A stretch of 64,000 nt of DNA from assembly GCF_016632365.1 (NCBI RefSeq), contig NZ_JAEPBH010000004.1, positions 1-64,000 on the forward strand. Reading direction: 5' to 3'. The DNA is from Tenebrionibacter intestinalis. Its GTDB lineage: Bacteria; Pseudomonadota; Gammaproteobacteria; Enterobacterales; Enterobacteriaceae. The first letter of the stretch is position 1, and every line of letters begins with the position of its first letter. A program made the position numbers and the translations under genes. The notes under the pieces are model-generated. The model did no database searches. It was not told where the DNA came from and saw only the letters and a program-made list of their open reading frames with translations. Of this stretch, positions 49,161 through 58,381 are shown in pieces.

Positions 49161-51413
49161 TCAGGCCGGTACGCTGGCGATTTTGCTCTCGCGTGACCAG
49201 ACGCGATGCGCGGCCAACTGCTGCAGAAAATCGTCAATAAAGCTGCCGCTGGCGTCATCGGCTTCCACCAGCCCATCTTCTGCGGCGCTGTCCACCGCCA
49301 GCTTTTTGCGCAACTGGCGGGCATCGCCCAGCAGGCCGACGACTTTCAGATGTTTCCAGGCTTCGAGCAGATAGTATATCGCATCGCCGTTATCCCTTAT
49401 GGCGTCGATATCTCCGCAGGGAACAATCACCGCATCAACGGTCACCGATGGCGTATTGGTGAACGTACCCGCCACGGGGATCTGCGATCCGTCGTCGGCC
49501 AGGGCTTCTCCCATACGGCTGTAAAGCAGCTTCGCGTGTACGCCTGCGGCTTTAAGCCCCTTCAGCACGGCCAGCAGATCGGCTGAACGGACTTTATCGT
49601 TCAACAGCACCGCCACCACACGGCCTTTCACAGTGCCGTCCGGTACGGCGTACAGACTCAGGGTTGGATCTTTTTTCACGCCGTTGACGTCTTTTGGCGG
49701 CGTGAGATTTAACTGCTCGCCGGTGAGTTCAATACCGAGATTTTGCGCTACAGCCTGAGCCAGTTGGCTGTCGATATGCGCGAGATGGTCAACCACACGC
49801 TCGCGAATATAGGCGCGTCCTACTTTGCTCAGTTCAAAGCTGAAGGCATCAATAATATGCTGTTGCTCTGCCGGCGTCTGGCTAAGCCAGAACAGACGCG
49901 GGTGGGCGTAATATTCGGAAAATGACGGGCTACGCTCGCGAATTTTAGTGCCGTCAACGCGTTCCTGATAAGATTCAAACCCGCCGCGGTGCGGCCCCGG
50001 CGGCGTTTCGCGCGGCCAGTTGTCGTTAATTGAGTTGGGTTCATAGTTGGCTGGGTTAGTGTCGATATCCATGCGGTGCATGCCATCGCGCTGGAAATTG
50101 TGATACGGGCAGACCGGGCGATTAATCGGAATTTCATGGAAGTTGGGACCGCCAAGACGGCTTATCTGGGTATCGGTGTAGGAGAAGAGCCGACCCTGTA
50201 ACAGCGGATCGTTGCTAAAATCCACTCCTGGTACGATGTGGCCCGGGTGAAACGCCGCCTGTTCGTTTTCTGCAAAGAAATTGTCCGGGTTGCGATTGAG
50301 AGTCATTTTACCTACCCGATGTACCGGCACCAGCGCCTCAGGGATGAGCTTGGTTGGGTCGAGCAGGTCAAAGTCAAATTTGAATTCATCCTCTTGCGGG
50401 ATAAGCTGTAATCCCAGCTCATATTCCGGGTAGTCGCCCGCTTCAATGGCTTCCCAGAGATCGCGGCGATGAAAATCGGGGTCGCGACCGATGAGTTTCT
50501 GGGACTCATCCCATAATAGCGAGGCTTTACCTGCAAGCGGTTTCCAGTGAAAACGCACAAAAGTGGCTTTGCCTTCGGCGTTAATCAGGCGAAACGTGTG
50601 AATACCGAAGCCTTCCATTGTGCGGTAGCTGCGCGGCAGACCGCGATCGGACATGGCCCATATCACGTTATGCAGCGTTTCAGGCTGAAGCGAGACGTAA
50701 TCCCAGAAGGTGTCGTGTGCGCTGGCGCCCTGCGGAATAGCCCAGTGCGGCTCTGGCTTTACCGCGTGGACGAAATCGGGGAACTTCATCGCATCCTGTA
50801 AAAAGAAGATGGGCGTGTTATTGCCTACCAGGTCGAAGATACCTTCATCGGTATAAAATTTAGTGGCGAAACCGCGGATGTCACGCACCGTATCGGCAGA
50901 GCCTGCGCCGCCCTGGACGGTCGAAAAACGAACGAACACCGGCGTCTCTTTATCTGCCTCGGCCAGGAAGGAGGCCTTAGTTATATCGGCAAGGCTTTTA
51001 TAGGCGCGAAAAACGCCGTGCGCCGCTGAACCGCGAGCGTGAACGATGCGTTCGGGAATGCGTTCGTGGTCAAAATGGGTGATTTTTTCCCGCAGGATAA
51101 AATCTTCCAGCAGCGTAGGGCCGCGTGTACCCGCACGCAGGGAGTTTTGATCGTCGGCAATACGCACGCCCTGGTTGGTCGTCAGCGGGAAATCTTCGCT
51201 GCCTTTGCGAAAGGGCTCCAGCGCTTGCAGCTTTTCGGAGGTGGTTTGCGGCGCTTTCAGGCTGCCGGGCGCGGTGGGCTGCTCACCGGGGGCGCTGGGC
51301 GCCGGTTGCGGGCGATGAGAGTCATCCTCCGGCGCCAGCGAGTCGAGGCCAGGTTTTGATTCCCGGTCATCATGAATTGGGGCGGTTTGCGGTGGTTTAT
51401 TCTGTTTCGACAT
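49161..51413 (-). CDS. katE: Catalase HPII (KatE)
   Basis: KatE is the large-subunit, heme d catalase of stationary phase, controlled by RpoS. The 750-residue protein has a long N-terminal arm rich in proline and charge, the catalytic histidine in [13 protein letters not shown] near residue 127, the conserved asparagine in [10 protein letters not shown], the proximal heme tyrosine in [18 protein letters not shown], and the C-terminal flavodoxin-like domain ([12 protein letters not shown]). It is close in length to the 753-residue E. coli enzyme. It is divergent from cedA. Confidence 0.97.
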   Translation of the reverse strand: MSKQNKPPQTAPIHDDRESKPGLDSLAPEDDSHRPQPAPSAPGEQPTAPGSLKAPQTTSEKLQALEPFRKGSEDFPLTTNQGVRIADDQNSLRAGTRGPTLLEDFILREKITHFDHERIPERIVHARGSAAHGVFRAYKSLADITKASFLAEADKETPVFVRFSTVQGGAGSADTVRDIRGFATKFYTDEGIFDLVGNNTPIFFLQDAMKFPDFVHAVKPEPHWAIPQGASAHDTFWDYVSLQPETLHNVIWAMSDRGLPRSYRTMEGFGIHTFRLINAEGKATFVRFHWKPLAGKASLLWDESQKLIGRDPDFHRRDLWEAIEAGDYPEYELGLQLIPQEDEFKFDFDLLDPTKLIPEALVPVHRVGKMTLNRNPDNFFAENEQAAFHPGHIVPGVDFSNDPLLQGRLFSYTDTQISRLGGPNFHEIPINRPVCPYHNFQRDGMHRMDIDTNPANYEPNSINDNWPRETPPGPHRGGFESYQERVDGTKIRERSPSFSEYYAHPRLFWLSQTPAEQQHIIDAFSFELSKVGRAYIRERVVDHLAHIDSQLAQAVAQNLGIELTGEQLNLTPPKDVNGVKKDPTLSLYAVPDGTVKGRVVAVLLNDKVRSADLLAVLKGLKAAGVHAKLLYSRMGEALADDGSQIPVAGTFTNTPSVTVDAVIVPCGDIDAIRDNGDAIYYLLEAWKHLKVVGLLGDARQLRKKLAVDSAAEDGLVEADDASGSFIDDFLQQLAAHRVWSRESKIASVPA

Positions 51414-51620
51414 TGTACACGTCTCCTTTTCAGTACTGAAATCGGGATTTTTTATCTCAACTGTGTGATAAAAAATCTCTCTAACTATAGAACACGTGAG
51501 GAAAAATGGTTTTTACCAACCGGAAACCGTGTTGACAGCGCACGTGACGCGCGACGGGGGAGGTGCAAATCCGTTATCATTTATCTTTGTTTGTCAGAAG
51601 TGAAACGATATCCGCCGCTT

Positions 51621-51854
51621 ATGAAACAATTACGCCAACCGAATCGAGAGATAATCAGCTATACCCCCCGCGTGGAGCCTGCGCCGCCGACCCACGCGCA
51701 GCGGCTTGACGACTATCGGGATGTCTGGTTATTGCGCGGTAAATTCGTGGCGTTTGTGCTGGCAGGCGATACATTTTGCCGCTCTCCAGCCTTTGAGATG
51801 CCGCAGGCCGCGCAGCGCTGGGCCGACCAGATGCGCCAGGATGACGAGGTATAA
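51621..51854 (+). CDS. cedA: Cell division activator CedA
   Basis: CedA is a small DNA-binding protein first found to restore division in the cold-sensitive dnaAcos mutant; it also binds RNA polymerase. The 77-residue protein reads MKQLRQPNREIISYTPRVEP at the start and has the core DYRDVWLLRGKFVAFVL and RSPAFEMPQAAQRWADQ, closely resembling E. coli CedA. The ATG at 51621 is set by homology; the same frame is open far upstream without similarity. It is divergent from katE, as in E. coli. Confidence 0.92.
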   Translation: MKQLRQPNREIISYTPRVEPAPPTHAQRLDDYRDVWLLRGKFVAFVLAGDTFCRSPAFEMPQAAQRWADQMRQDDEV

Positions 51855-52178
51855 ATCCGCTGGCGAGGGGGGCAAAAAACGCTACAGAGTACCCTGCGGC
51901 GTAAAGCTGGTCAGAGAAGGTTAAGTGGGGGCGTTCACCGGAGGCCGGACTTCAGGCGAACGGGCAAAGCGGCCCGCTTTGTAAACGCCTGCGACACAGC
52001 AAAGATATTACCGCTTCGCGGCGCGCTCACCGTCGGCCTTAGCTTGTTTTCGCCTGCGGTTCGCTGAAATCAGCGAACCGCGGTAAGCCTGCACACGCTA
52101 ATCAACATTACGTATGCGGCTTTTTGGTTTACGGAATAAAGCGCCTGCGCGGCTGCGGCGATAGTATTACCGTATGGC
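51855..52178. other. Convergent gap cedA/tcyP with hairpins
   Basis: A 324-base region without genes (E. coli has ydjO here). It contains the second CAGGCG hairpin (51953-51991) and a perfect 11-bp hairpin GCGGTTCGCTG/CAGCGAACCGC with loop AAAT (52056-52081). Neither is followed by a T-run. Confidence 0.6.
51953..51991. repeat. CAGGCG hairpin repeat, copy 2
   Basis: CAGGCG (51953-51958) pairs with CGCCTG (51986-51991), with an inner GGGCAAAGCG/CGCTTTGT stem. Sequence and layout match the copy at 47131-47179 with a shortened apex. Both copies lie in convergent intergenic gaps. Confidence 0.68.
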
Positions 52179-53570
52179 TTAGCGATGGGCCAGCTCGGCC
52201 TCGTCTTCGCTGTTCATTATTTGTTTGTCGGTCTGGCGCAAAAGCTGGCTTGTGATTGTCCCGGCGGTCATGGAGCCGCTGACGTTAAGCGCCGTACGTC
52301 CCATATCGATAAGCGGTTCGACGGAAATAAGCAGCGCTACAAGCGTAACCGGCAGCCCCATAGCAGGCAGCACGATCAGCGCGGCGAAAGTGGCGCCGCC
52401 GCCAACGCCTGCGACGCCTGCGGAACTAATAGTAACAATACCGACAAGCGTTGCGATCCAGACCGGATCGAGCGGATTAATGCCCACAGTCGGCGCGACC
52501 ATTACCGCCAGCATGGCCGGATACAGGCCAGCGCAGCCGTTCTGGCCGATAGTCGCGCCAAAAGAGGCGGAAAAACTGGCGATAGATTCCGGTATGCCAA
52601 GCCGGCGAGTCTGAGCTTCAACGTTCAGCGGAATGCTGGCTGCGCTGGAACGGCTGGTAAAAGCAAAGGTCAGTACCGGCCAGACTTTACGGAAATATTT
52701 CATCGGGCTGACGCCGGACAGCGTCAGCAGCAGCGCGTGTACCGCAAACATAATGGCCAGCCCCAGATAAGACGCCACCACGAAGCTGCCGAGTTTAATA
52801 ATTTCGTGCAGGTTCGAACTGGCAACGACTTTGGTCATCAGCGCCAGTACGCCGTAGGGGGTAAGCAGCATAACCAGGCGTACCAGCTTCATCACCCAGC
52901 TTTGCAGGGTGTCAATGGCAATCAGCACGCGTTCGCCTTTCGGCGCGTCTTCTTTAAGCAGCTTCAGCGCAGCCACGCCAAGGAACGCGGCGAAGATAAC
53001 GACGCTGATGATGGACGTTGGATTAGCGCCGGTCAGGTCGGCAAACGGGTTTTTCGGTACAAAAGACAAAATCAACTGCGGCGCCGTCAGGTCGGCCACT
53101 TTACCCGCGTAGCTGGACTCAATAGCGTTAAGTCGCGCGGTTTCCGCACTGCCCTGTACCAGACCTTCGGCCGTCAGACCAAACAAATTGGTTACCAATA
53201 TGCCAACCAGCGCAGCGATTAGCGTCGTAAACAGCAAAGTACCAATGGTCAGCACGCTGATTTTACCGAGCGAAGAAGCATTATGCAGGCGCGCTACGGC
53301 GTTAAGGATGCAGGCGAATACCAGCGGCATAACAATCATCTGCAATAGCTGTACATAGCCGTTGCCCACAATGTTAAACCACGTGATAGATTCTTTCAGA
53401 GTCGGGCTGTTCGCGCCATAAATTAGCTGTAGCGCAAGGCCAAAGACGACGCCGACGCCAAGGCCGACCAGCACTTTTCTGGCCAGACTCCACTGCCGGC
53501 GACGCATTTGCGCCAGGCCTGACAGCAGAATGGCGAACACAATGATGTTCGCAATAAGTGGAAAATTCAT
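52179..53570 (-). CDS. tcyP: L-cystine sodium/proton symporter TcyP
   Basis: TcyP (YdjN) is the dicarboxylate/amino acid:cation symporter-type importer of L-cystine. The 463-residue membrane protein shows the family re-entrant loop and binding motifs: [23 protein letters not shown] near residue 305, the [17 protein letters not shown] segment, and [23 protein letters not shown]. The ATG at 53570 follows AGGAGAAACGGGG and matches homologues (MNFPLIANI). It is downstream of ydjM in the E. coli order, on the same strand here. Confidence 0.95.
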   Translation of the reverse strand: MNFPLIANIIVFAILLSGLAQMRRRQWSLARKVLVGLGVGVVFGLALQLIYGANSPTLKESITWFNIVGNGYVQLLQMIVMPLVFACILNAVARLHNASSLGKISVLTIGTLLFTTLIAALVGILVTNLFGLTAEGLVQGSAETARLNAIESSYAGKVADLTAPQLILSFVPKNPFADLTGANPTSIISVVIFAAFLGVAALKLLKEDAPKGERVLIAIDTLQSWVMKLVRLVMLLTPYGVLALMTKVVASSNLHEIIKLGSFVVASYLGLAIMFAVHALLLTLSGVSPMKYFRKVWPVLTFAFTSRSSAASIPLNVEAQTRRLGIPESIASFSASFGATIGQNGCAGLYPAMLAVMVAPTVGINPLDPVWIATLVGIVTISSAGVAGVGGGATFAALIVLPAMGLPVTLVALLISVEPLIDMGRTALNVSGSMTAGTITSQLLRQTDKQIMNSEDEAELAHR

Positions 53571-53710
53571 CCCCGTTTCTCCTGAGTTTTTTCTGGCCTG
53601 CACGTTTCAGCAGCCGTTTAAGGTGCGCAAGGTTATCAGAACTGGAAAGCGGAGGTTTATATTCAAAAGGAATTGCTTATGCCATTTTTGATATAAAAAA
53701 TGGTCGGTTG

Positions 53711-54295
53711 CTAGTGCTGGTTATTAATAAAGTGATTAAACCGCTGTTGTACCGCTGTAATTATCTCGCTGGTCCAGCGTACCGCTTCATTTTTCTGCAC
53801 ATTTTGCGGCATCCACAGCGCAAAAATAAACAACGCCACGCACAAAATGCGCTCCAGCGGATTGCCTTTTTGCGTTGTCACAACCGGCAGACGAAAGCGC
53901 CAGCGGCAGGGCCACAGTAACGGTACGCCCGCAGGCGTTAGCATATCGGCAAGAATATGGCTCAGATAACCCAAAACCATGCCCTGTACGGCATCTGCCG
54001 GCACCAGCGAGCTATCGGGTATTTTTAAATAAAAGAGCGCCAGGGCCGCGAATACGGCCAGCAGACTGTGAGTGAAGCCACGGTGGCCGAACATGCGCGC
54101 CACCGGGCGAGAAACCCAGGGGATGCGCTGCCCGAGAAAAGATTTAGGATGATCGATGTCTGGTAAAAGGCAGGTTAGCACGGCGCCGGCAACGATGCGC
54201 CACCAGTCGCCCTGAACCAGCACAGGCGTCAGTTCAGCGTTTTTAGCAAATACCGCACAGGCGATGGAAAAGAGCAGGTGGCCTTCCGCCGTCAT
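53711..54295 (-). CDS. ydjM: YdjM, SOS-inducible inner-membrane DUF457 protein
   Basis: YdjM is a membrane protein of the LexA regulon with the metal-dependent-hydrolase-like DUF457 fold. The 194-residue product begins MTAEGHLLFSIACAVFAKNAELTPV, with conserved metal-type residues in LLPDIDHPKSFLGQR and FGHRGFTHSLLA, and PAGVPLLWPCRWRFRLP further on. The ATG at 54295 is fixed by homology; the longer frame upstream overlaps the LexA boxes. Two LexA-like boxes lie directly upstream, as in E. coli. Confidence 0.92.
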   Translation of the reverse strand: MTAEGHLLFSIACAVFAKNAELTPVLVQGDWWRIVAGAVLTCLLPDIDHPKSFLGQRIPWVSRPVARMFGHRGFTHSLLAVFAALALFYLKIPDSSLVPADAVQGMVLGYLSHILADMLTPAGVPLLWPCRWRFRLPVVTTQKGNPLERILCVALFIFALWMPQNVQKNEAVRWTSEIITAVQQRFNHFINNQH

Positions 54296-54310
54296 GATGC
54301 AACCCGAGAT

Positions 54311-54347
54311 AACTGTCAATGCATCCAGTATAGGGTTTTTATACAGG
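54311..54347 (-). promoter_or_regulatory. Paired LexA boxes upstream of ydjM
   Basis: On the ydjM strand the proximal box TACTGGATGCATTGACAGTT (54311-54330) has the CTG-N10-CAG form of a LexA site. A second, weaker box containing CTGTATAAAAACCCTATA (54329-54347) abuts it. The layout agrees with the two LexA boxes described for E. coli ydjM. Confidence 0.75.
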
Positions 54348-54394
54348 GGAAGAAAGGGTGACGTTGTAACTCTTTTTAACGCCACCCAACCGCG

Positions 54395-55156
54395 TTAGCG
54401 CGCCAGCCAGCCGCCGTCTACGGCGAGCGTGTAACCGTTAACATAGGCTGATGCATCCGAAGCGAGAAAAACGACCGGCCCGCTGAGATCGTCCGGTTCG
54501 CCCCAGCGTCCGGCGGGAATGCGGCCCAAAATTTCACTGTTGCGGCTTTCGTTATCGCGCAGCGCCTGCGTGTTGTTGGTTGCCATATAGCCAGGCGCGA
54601 TAGCGTTAACGTTGATGCCATGCTGCGCCCATTCGTTGGCCAAAAGGCGCGTTAACCCCATGACGCCGCTTTTGGCAGCCGTATATGACGGCACCCGAAT
54701 GCCGCCCTGGAAAGAAAGCATGGAGGCAATATTGATGATTTTACCGCCGCTGTACTGACGGATGAACTGCTTTGCGACTGCCTGAGAAAGGAAAAAGAGG
54801 GTTTTCAGGTTGAGATTAAGTACGTCATCCCAGTCCTGTTCGGTGAAATCCAGCGCATCGGCGCGGCGAATAGTACCGGCATTGTTGACCAGAATATCAA
54901 TGCGCCCCAGCGTTTCTATGGCATGAGAAACAATGCGCGGTATAGCCTGTTGGCTGCTGAGATCGGCCTGAACAGCCGTCATGCGTCGGCCAAGCGCGGT
55001 GACTTTTTCTGCCGTTTCGTGCGGCGTTTTGCGGCTTACGCCAACAATATCGCACCCTGCCTGCGCCAGCCCCAGCGCCATACCCTGGCCCAGACCCGTG
55101 TCACAACCCGTAACGATGGCAACTTTGCCGTGAAGTGAGAATTTATCCAGTATCAT
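54395..55156 (-). CDS. kduD: 2-dehydro-3-deoxy-D-gluconate 5-dehydrogenase KduD
   Basis: KduD is a short-chain dehydrogenase that reduces 2,5-diketo-3-deoxygluconate to KDG in pectin and hexuronate breakdown. The 253-residue protein has the NAD motif TGCDTGLGQGMA, the NNAG motif in ILVNNAGTIRR, and the catalytic Ser (NIASMLSFQGG) and Tyr-Lys (SYTAAKSG). An AGGTG ribosome site precedes the ATG. It sits alone between ydjM and hxpB, where E. coli has no gene, and no kduI partner is in the window. A KdgR-like box lies 86 bases upstream. Confidence 0.92.
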   Translation of the reverse strand: MILDKFSLHGKVAIVTGCDTGLGQGMALGLAQAGCDIVGVSRKTPHETAEKVTALGRRMTAVQADLSSQQAIPRIVSHAIETLGRIDILVNNAGTIRRADALDFTEQDWDDVLNLNLKTLFFLSQAVAKQFIRQYSGGKIINIASMLSFQGGIRVPSYTAAKSGVMGLTRLLANEWAQHGINVNAIAPGYMATNNTQALRDNESRNSEILGRIPAGRWGEPDDLSGPVVFLASDASAYVNGYTLAVDGGWLAR

Positions 55157-55241
55157 AATTGCACCTGTTCTTTGTGCGGAAAATACCGCGCCGTATACTT
55201 TTATGGCCAGAATAGGCGGCAGGAAAACAAATTACAATTAA

Positions 55242-55260
55242 AATGAAATGCTGTTTTAGA
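55242..55260 (-). promoter_or_regulatory. Candidate KdgR operator before kduD
   Basis: The 19-mer AATGAAATGCTGTTTTAGA matches the KdgR pattern AATGAAAYRNYGTTTCATT in its left half and GTTT core. It lies 86 bases upstream of the kduD start, suitable for pectin/hexuronate-responsive control. Confidence 0.5.
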
Positions 55261-55268
55261 AAATTATT

Positions 55269-55296
55269 CGTCGGGTCGCATTTTTTGCGCCCGACG
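55269..55296 (-). terminator. hxpB (yniC) terminator
   Basis: Stem CGTCGGG/CCCGACG with inner CGCA/TGCG pairs, 12 bases after the hxpB stop on its strand, followed by AATAATTTTCT. Confidence 0.65.
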
Positions 55297-55307
55297 ATTA
55301 AGAGAGA

Positions 55308-55976
55308 TTACAGCCCCAGGTGGCGCGGGGTGAGTTCGCTAAGACTTGCCAGCTTTTCATCTGCCAGCGCCCAGCGGGGGTCGCTGCGGTTTTCGATAGC
55401 CGGAACCACGACAGCGCGCATTCGCGCCGCTTTGACGGCAATCATTCCGTTAACCGAGTCTTCAAACGCCACGCAGCACAGCGGATCGACGCCAAGCTGA
55501 GCGGCGGCGTTGAGGTAAACCTGCGGATGGGGTTTGCTGTAGGGCAGGTTTTCCGCTGAAGCGAGCGTGTCGAAATGATCGCGCAATTCAAACAGGGTCA
55601 GCACACGTTCGAGCATGCGCAGCGGCGAGGCCGAGGCCAGCCCAATTTTCAGGCCGCGTGATTTGCATAATGCGACGGCGTCCTTTACACCCGGCAGCAG
55701 CGGGCGTTCTTCTTCCACCAGCGTTATCGCGCGGGTGATAATGCGTTGGGTAACCTCATCTTTCGACGGGCCGTTCCAGGGCTGGCGGGCAAACCACATA
55801 TCCACGACCAGATCGATGCGCAGGCCCAGCGGGTCCGGCAGTTCATTGCGGCGCGTAATATCCACGCCGACAGAAGCCAGAACTTCCAGTTCCGCCCGGT
55901 CCCAGAGCGGTTCGGAATCAATGAGTAATCCATCCATATCAAATATTGCGGCAAGTATCTGGCGCTGCTCCGACAT
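55308..55976 (-). CDS. hxpB: Hexitol phosphatase B (YniC)
   Basis: HxpB is a HAD-superfamily sugar-phosphate phosphatase acting on 2-deoxyglucose-6-phosphate and hexitol phosphates. The 222-residue protein matches E. coli YniC in length and carries the HAD motif I IFDMDGLLIDSEPLW (nucleophile Asp near residue 13), motif II in LASASPL, and motif III/IV in YSKPHPQVYL and CVAFEDSVNGMIA. The ATG at 55976 (MSEQRQILAAIF) is set by homology; the frame is open 60 codons upstream. It is divergent from yniB. Confidence 0.95.
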   Translation of the reverse strand: MSEQRQILAAIFDMDGLLIDSEPLWDRAELEVLASVGVDITRRNELPDPLGLRIDLVVDMWFARQPWNGPSKDEVTQRIITRAITLVEEERPLLPGVKDAVALCKSRGLKIGLASASPLRMLERVLTLFELRDHFDTLASAENLPYSKPHPQVYLNAAAQLGVDPLCCVAFEDSVNGMIAVKAARMRAVVVPAIENRSDPRWALADEKLASLSELTPRHLGL

Positions 55977-56144
55977 CAGTGACGGCTCCTGTTCAATAAA
56001 TGAGTTAAAAGAATATATCAATAACGTAAATCCGCGCCGCTGACCAACGTAAACGCCGGTTGTCGCGGTAAAAATCAGGCGAAAAGGCGGCGGAGAAGGT
56101 AAACTTATCCGTTCGAGAGGGCGTTTGTCGAATAAGAGGAAAGA

Positions 56145-56681
56145 ATGACATATCAACAGGCTGGACGCATTGCGCTGCTTAAACGTATTGCCGGATGGAT
56201 AATTTTTCTTCCGGCGGTGATTTCCACCATTATTTCATTGCTGAAATTTATGTATGAGCGCAGTGAAAAGCAGCCGGGTATTGACGCGGTGATGATGGAT
56301 TTTGTTCACGTAATGATAGAGATGGTGCGCTTTAATACACCTTTTCTCAATGTATTCTGGCAAAACTCGCCGCAGCCGAATTTCCACAGCAGCCTGAATG
56401 TCGGTTTCTGGGTGATTTACATTTTGATTTTCGTGGGGCTGGCGCTTCAGGCCAGCGGCGCGCGTATGGCGCGCCAGGCAAGGTTTCTGCGCGAAGGCGT
56501 AGAAGATCAACTGATTCTGGAGAAGGCGAAGGGCGAAGAAGGTTTGTCACGCGCGGCGCTGGAAACGCGCGTGGTGGTGCCGCGTCACTCGATTTTTTTA
56601 CAAATATTCCCGCTGTATATTCTCCCTGTTGTATTAATTGTGTTGGGCTACCTTTTCTTTCACTTGCTGGGTTTTCTTTAA
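56145..56681 (+). CDS. yniB: YniB inner-membrane protein
   Basis: A 178-residue membrane protein of unknown function that matches E. coli YniB in length and sequence. It has hydrophobic segments at about residues 15-35, 84-105 and 150-175, separated by a soluble loop and a charged stretch (RMARQARFLREGVEDQLILEKAKGEEG). It is convergent with yniA and divergent from hxpB, the same order as in E. coli. Confidence 0.92.
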   Translation: MTYQQAGRIALLKRIAGWIIFLPAVISTIISLLKFMYERSEKQPGIDAVMMDFVHVMIEMVRFNTPFLNVFWQNSPQPNFHSSLNVGFWVIYILIFVGLALQASGARMARQARFLREGVEDQLILEKAKGEEGLSRAALETRVVVPRHSIFLQIFPLYILPVVLIVLGYLFFHLLGFL

Positions 56682-56763
56682 AGGCGCAGGCGGGCCGGTT
56701 AAGCGCGAGCGCAAAGCGTACAGGGATGACGTGAACGCAGCGCTTTGCGACCGCTTTACACGT

Positions 56764-57624
56764 TCAGGCCGCCAGCACGCGATCGAGCGTGCGCTGCGCC
56801 AGCGTAATATGCTCACCGCCAAACAGGCGGGCGCGATTTAATAGCGTGTAAAGCTGATAAATTGGCTGGCGTTCGAGGAAGCTGTCCGGCAGCGGCGTGA
56901 CTGACTGATAGCCGTCATAGATTTGTGCCGGTTGTTCCCGATGCAGCGGCAGCATAGCAAGATCGCATTCGCGGTCGCCCCAGTAGCAGGCTGGATCGAA
57001 AATAAAGGGGCCGAGCGGACCAAGCGCGCAGTTGCCTGACCACAGATCGCCGTGCAGCAGCGAAGGCTGCGGCTGGTGATTTGCCAGCAGGCTGTGTATA
57101 GCGTCTACAATTGCGTCGATATCGCCAAAAGCCAGGCCTTTTTCCGCTGCCAGTTCCAGTTGCCAGCCAATGCGCTGTTCGGCAAAAAAAGTTGACCAAC
57201 GCCGCTGCCAACTGTTGGGTTGCGGCGTGGTGGCGAGATGATTGTCGAAATCAAGGCCGAAATGCGGCTGATCGCTCCACTGGTGGAGGTGGGCAAGCTG
57301 CTGGCCCAGCAGAAAGGCGTTATGGGCATCAAGCGGGCGTGGCGGCAGGTATGCCAGTACGATAAAGCTTTCGTCGCGCGTACTGCCTACTGCCAGCGTC
57401 TTTGGCACCTGTACGGTTTTGCTGCGCGCCAGCAGCGCCAGTTGATCGGCTTCGGCAGTAAAGCAGGGGAGCATTTCTTTAGTATCGCTTTTAACGAAGA
57501 TGTCCTGTCCGTTAAATTGCGCCCGCCAGGCCGCGTGGATTTCGCCTCCCGTAAGGGCGACGCGCTGGGTGGATTCTCCCTTACCTGATTGCTCGCTCAG
57601 CAGACGATCGATGGTTTGCCACAT
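56764..57624 (-). CDS. yniA: YniA, fructosamine-kinase-family protein
   Basis: A 286-residue kinase-fold protein of the fructosamine/ketosamine-3-kinase family, thought to act in repair of glycated molecules or as a small-molecule kinase. The Brenner-type motif LLHGDLWSGNCALG with the catalytic aspartate is near residue 195, followed by FIFDPACYWGDRECDLAML with the metal-binding aspartate. The ATG at 57624 (MWQTIDRLLSEQ) is preferred to one six codons earlier by homology, with GGGAG ten bases upstream. Confidence 0.93.
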   Translation of the reverse strand: MWQTIDRLLSEQSGKGESTQRVALTGGEIHAAWRAQFNGQDIFVKSDTKEMLPCFTAEADQLALLARSKTVQVPKTLAVGSTRDESFIVLAYLPPRPLDAHNAFLLGQQLAHLHQWSDQPHFGLDFDNHLATTPQPNSWQRRWSTFFAEQRIGWQLELAAEKGLAFGDIDAIVDAIHSLLANHQPQPSLLHGDLWSGNCALGPLGPFIFDPACYWGDRECDLAMLPLHREQPAQIYDGYQSVTPLPDSFLERQPIYQLYTLLNRARLFGGEHITLAQRTLDRVLAA

Positions 57625-57728
57625 AATTGTTTTCTCCCGCATGATAAGATCAATCGTGGCACATTATTTGTAGTTAAAACCGGAACCGCCGCACAACTTT
57701 TGACCTTGAACTGGCTGATTTTTCGGCG

Positions 57729-58016
57729 TTAATGTTGCTTTTTACGCCATTGCTCAACGGTAAATACTAACCTGCGGCTCTTCGCCCGGCGCCAGTTTAC
57801 AGGGCCGCGCGCCAGCGCTTCGACGCCCAGGGAAGGAAGCGCGCTGATTAACCCCCAGGCGCCGGGGCCGAATTCGTTTTGTTTGCCTTTTTCATCCGTG
57901 AAGGCAGAAGTAAAACCGGCGCGGGTCAGTTCGTTATTACGCTCATTTGTCGGCGTCAGGGCAGTGGCCTGATGCGTAATGGCGATAATGTAACGGGTGA
58001 CTTCTGCGCTGCTCAT
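57729..58016 (-). CDS. ydiZ: YdiZ-like small protein
   Basis: A 95-residue soluble protein with no known function. The N-terminal part reads EVTRYIIAITHQATALTPTNERN and the middle GFTSAFTDEKGKQNEFGPGAWGLIS. I assign it to YdiZ mainly by its place between yniA and the thrS cluster and by general resemblance; I cannot align the E. coli protein from memory with certainty. The E. coli neighbours pfkB and ydiY are missing between it and thrS. Confidence 0.6.
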   Translation of the reverse strand: MSSAEVTRYIIAITHQATALTPTNERNNELTRAGFTSAFTDEKGKQNEFGPGAWGLISALPSLGVEALARGPVNWRRAKSRRLVFTVEQWRKKQH

Positions 58017-58239
58017 GATTTACCTCGTTGTTATCCCATATTATTTTCCCGGAATAAACAGCATAGTCTGGCTGGCGATTTTATCTACGCAGAAATGCCC
58101 AGCTTACCGGCGGCAAACGTTGCCGCCGTAAAAAAGTTTGCCAGGGATAAATTATTCGGGCGAGGGGGCAAAGCGCAGCCTGGCGCGTCAGGGCGACAGG
58201 GAAATATAAACGTGTTATTCTCTGCGGTTACGTATGTTG

Positions 58240-58381
58240 TAGAAACGACAACGCCGGTTAACCGGCTTCACAGCCTGACTCGCGATTGTTGGCGAGAGGG
58301 CAAGAGGCCGCTATTTATTTTACAGAAATACTTTGTATGTGAGCTTGCGTATGGCTCACCACTGCAAATAAGGACTATTTA
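58240..58381 (+). promoter_or_regulatory. thrS translational operator (ThrRS autocontrol)
   Basis: The leader before thrS holds a hairpin with arms GTGAGC (58339-58344) and GCTCAC (58354-58359) around the loop TTGCGTATG, which contains CGT (58348-58350), mimicking a threonine tRNA anticodon. AAGGA and the ATG follow. This is domain 2 of the E. coli thrS operator, bound by threonyl-tRNA synthetase to block its own translation. The left border of the operator is approximate. Confidence 0.85.
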
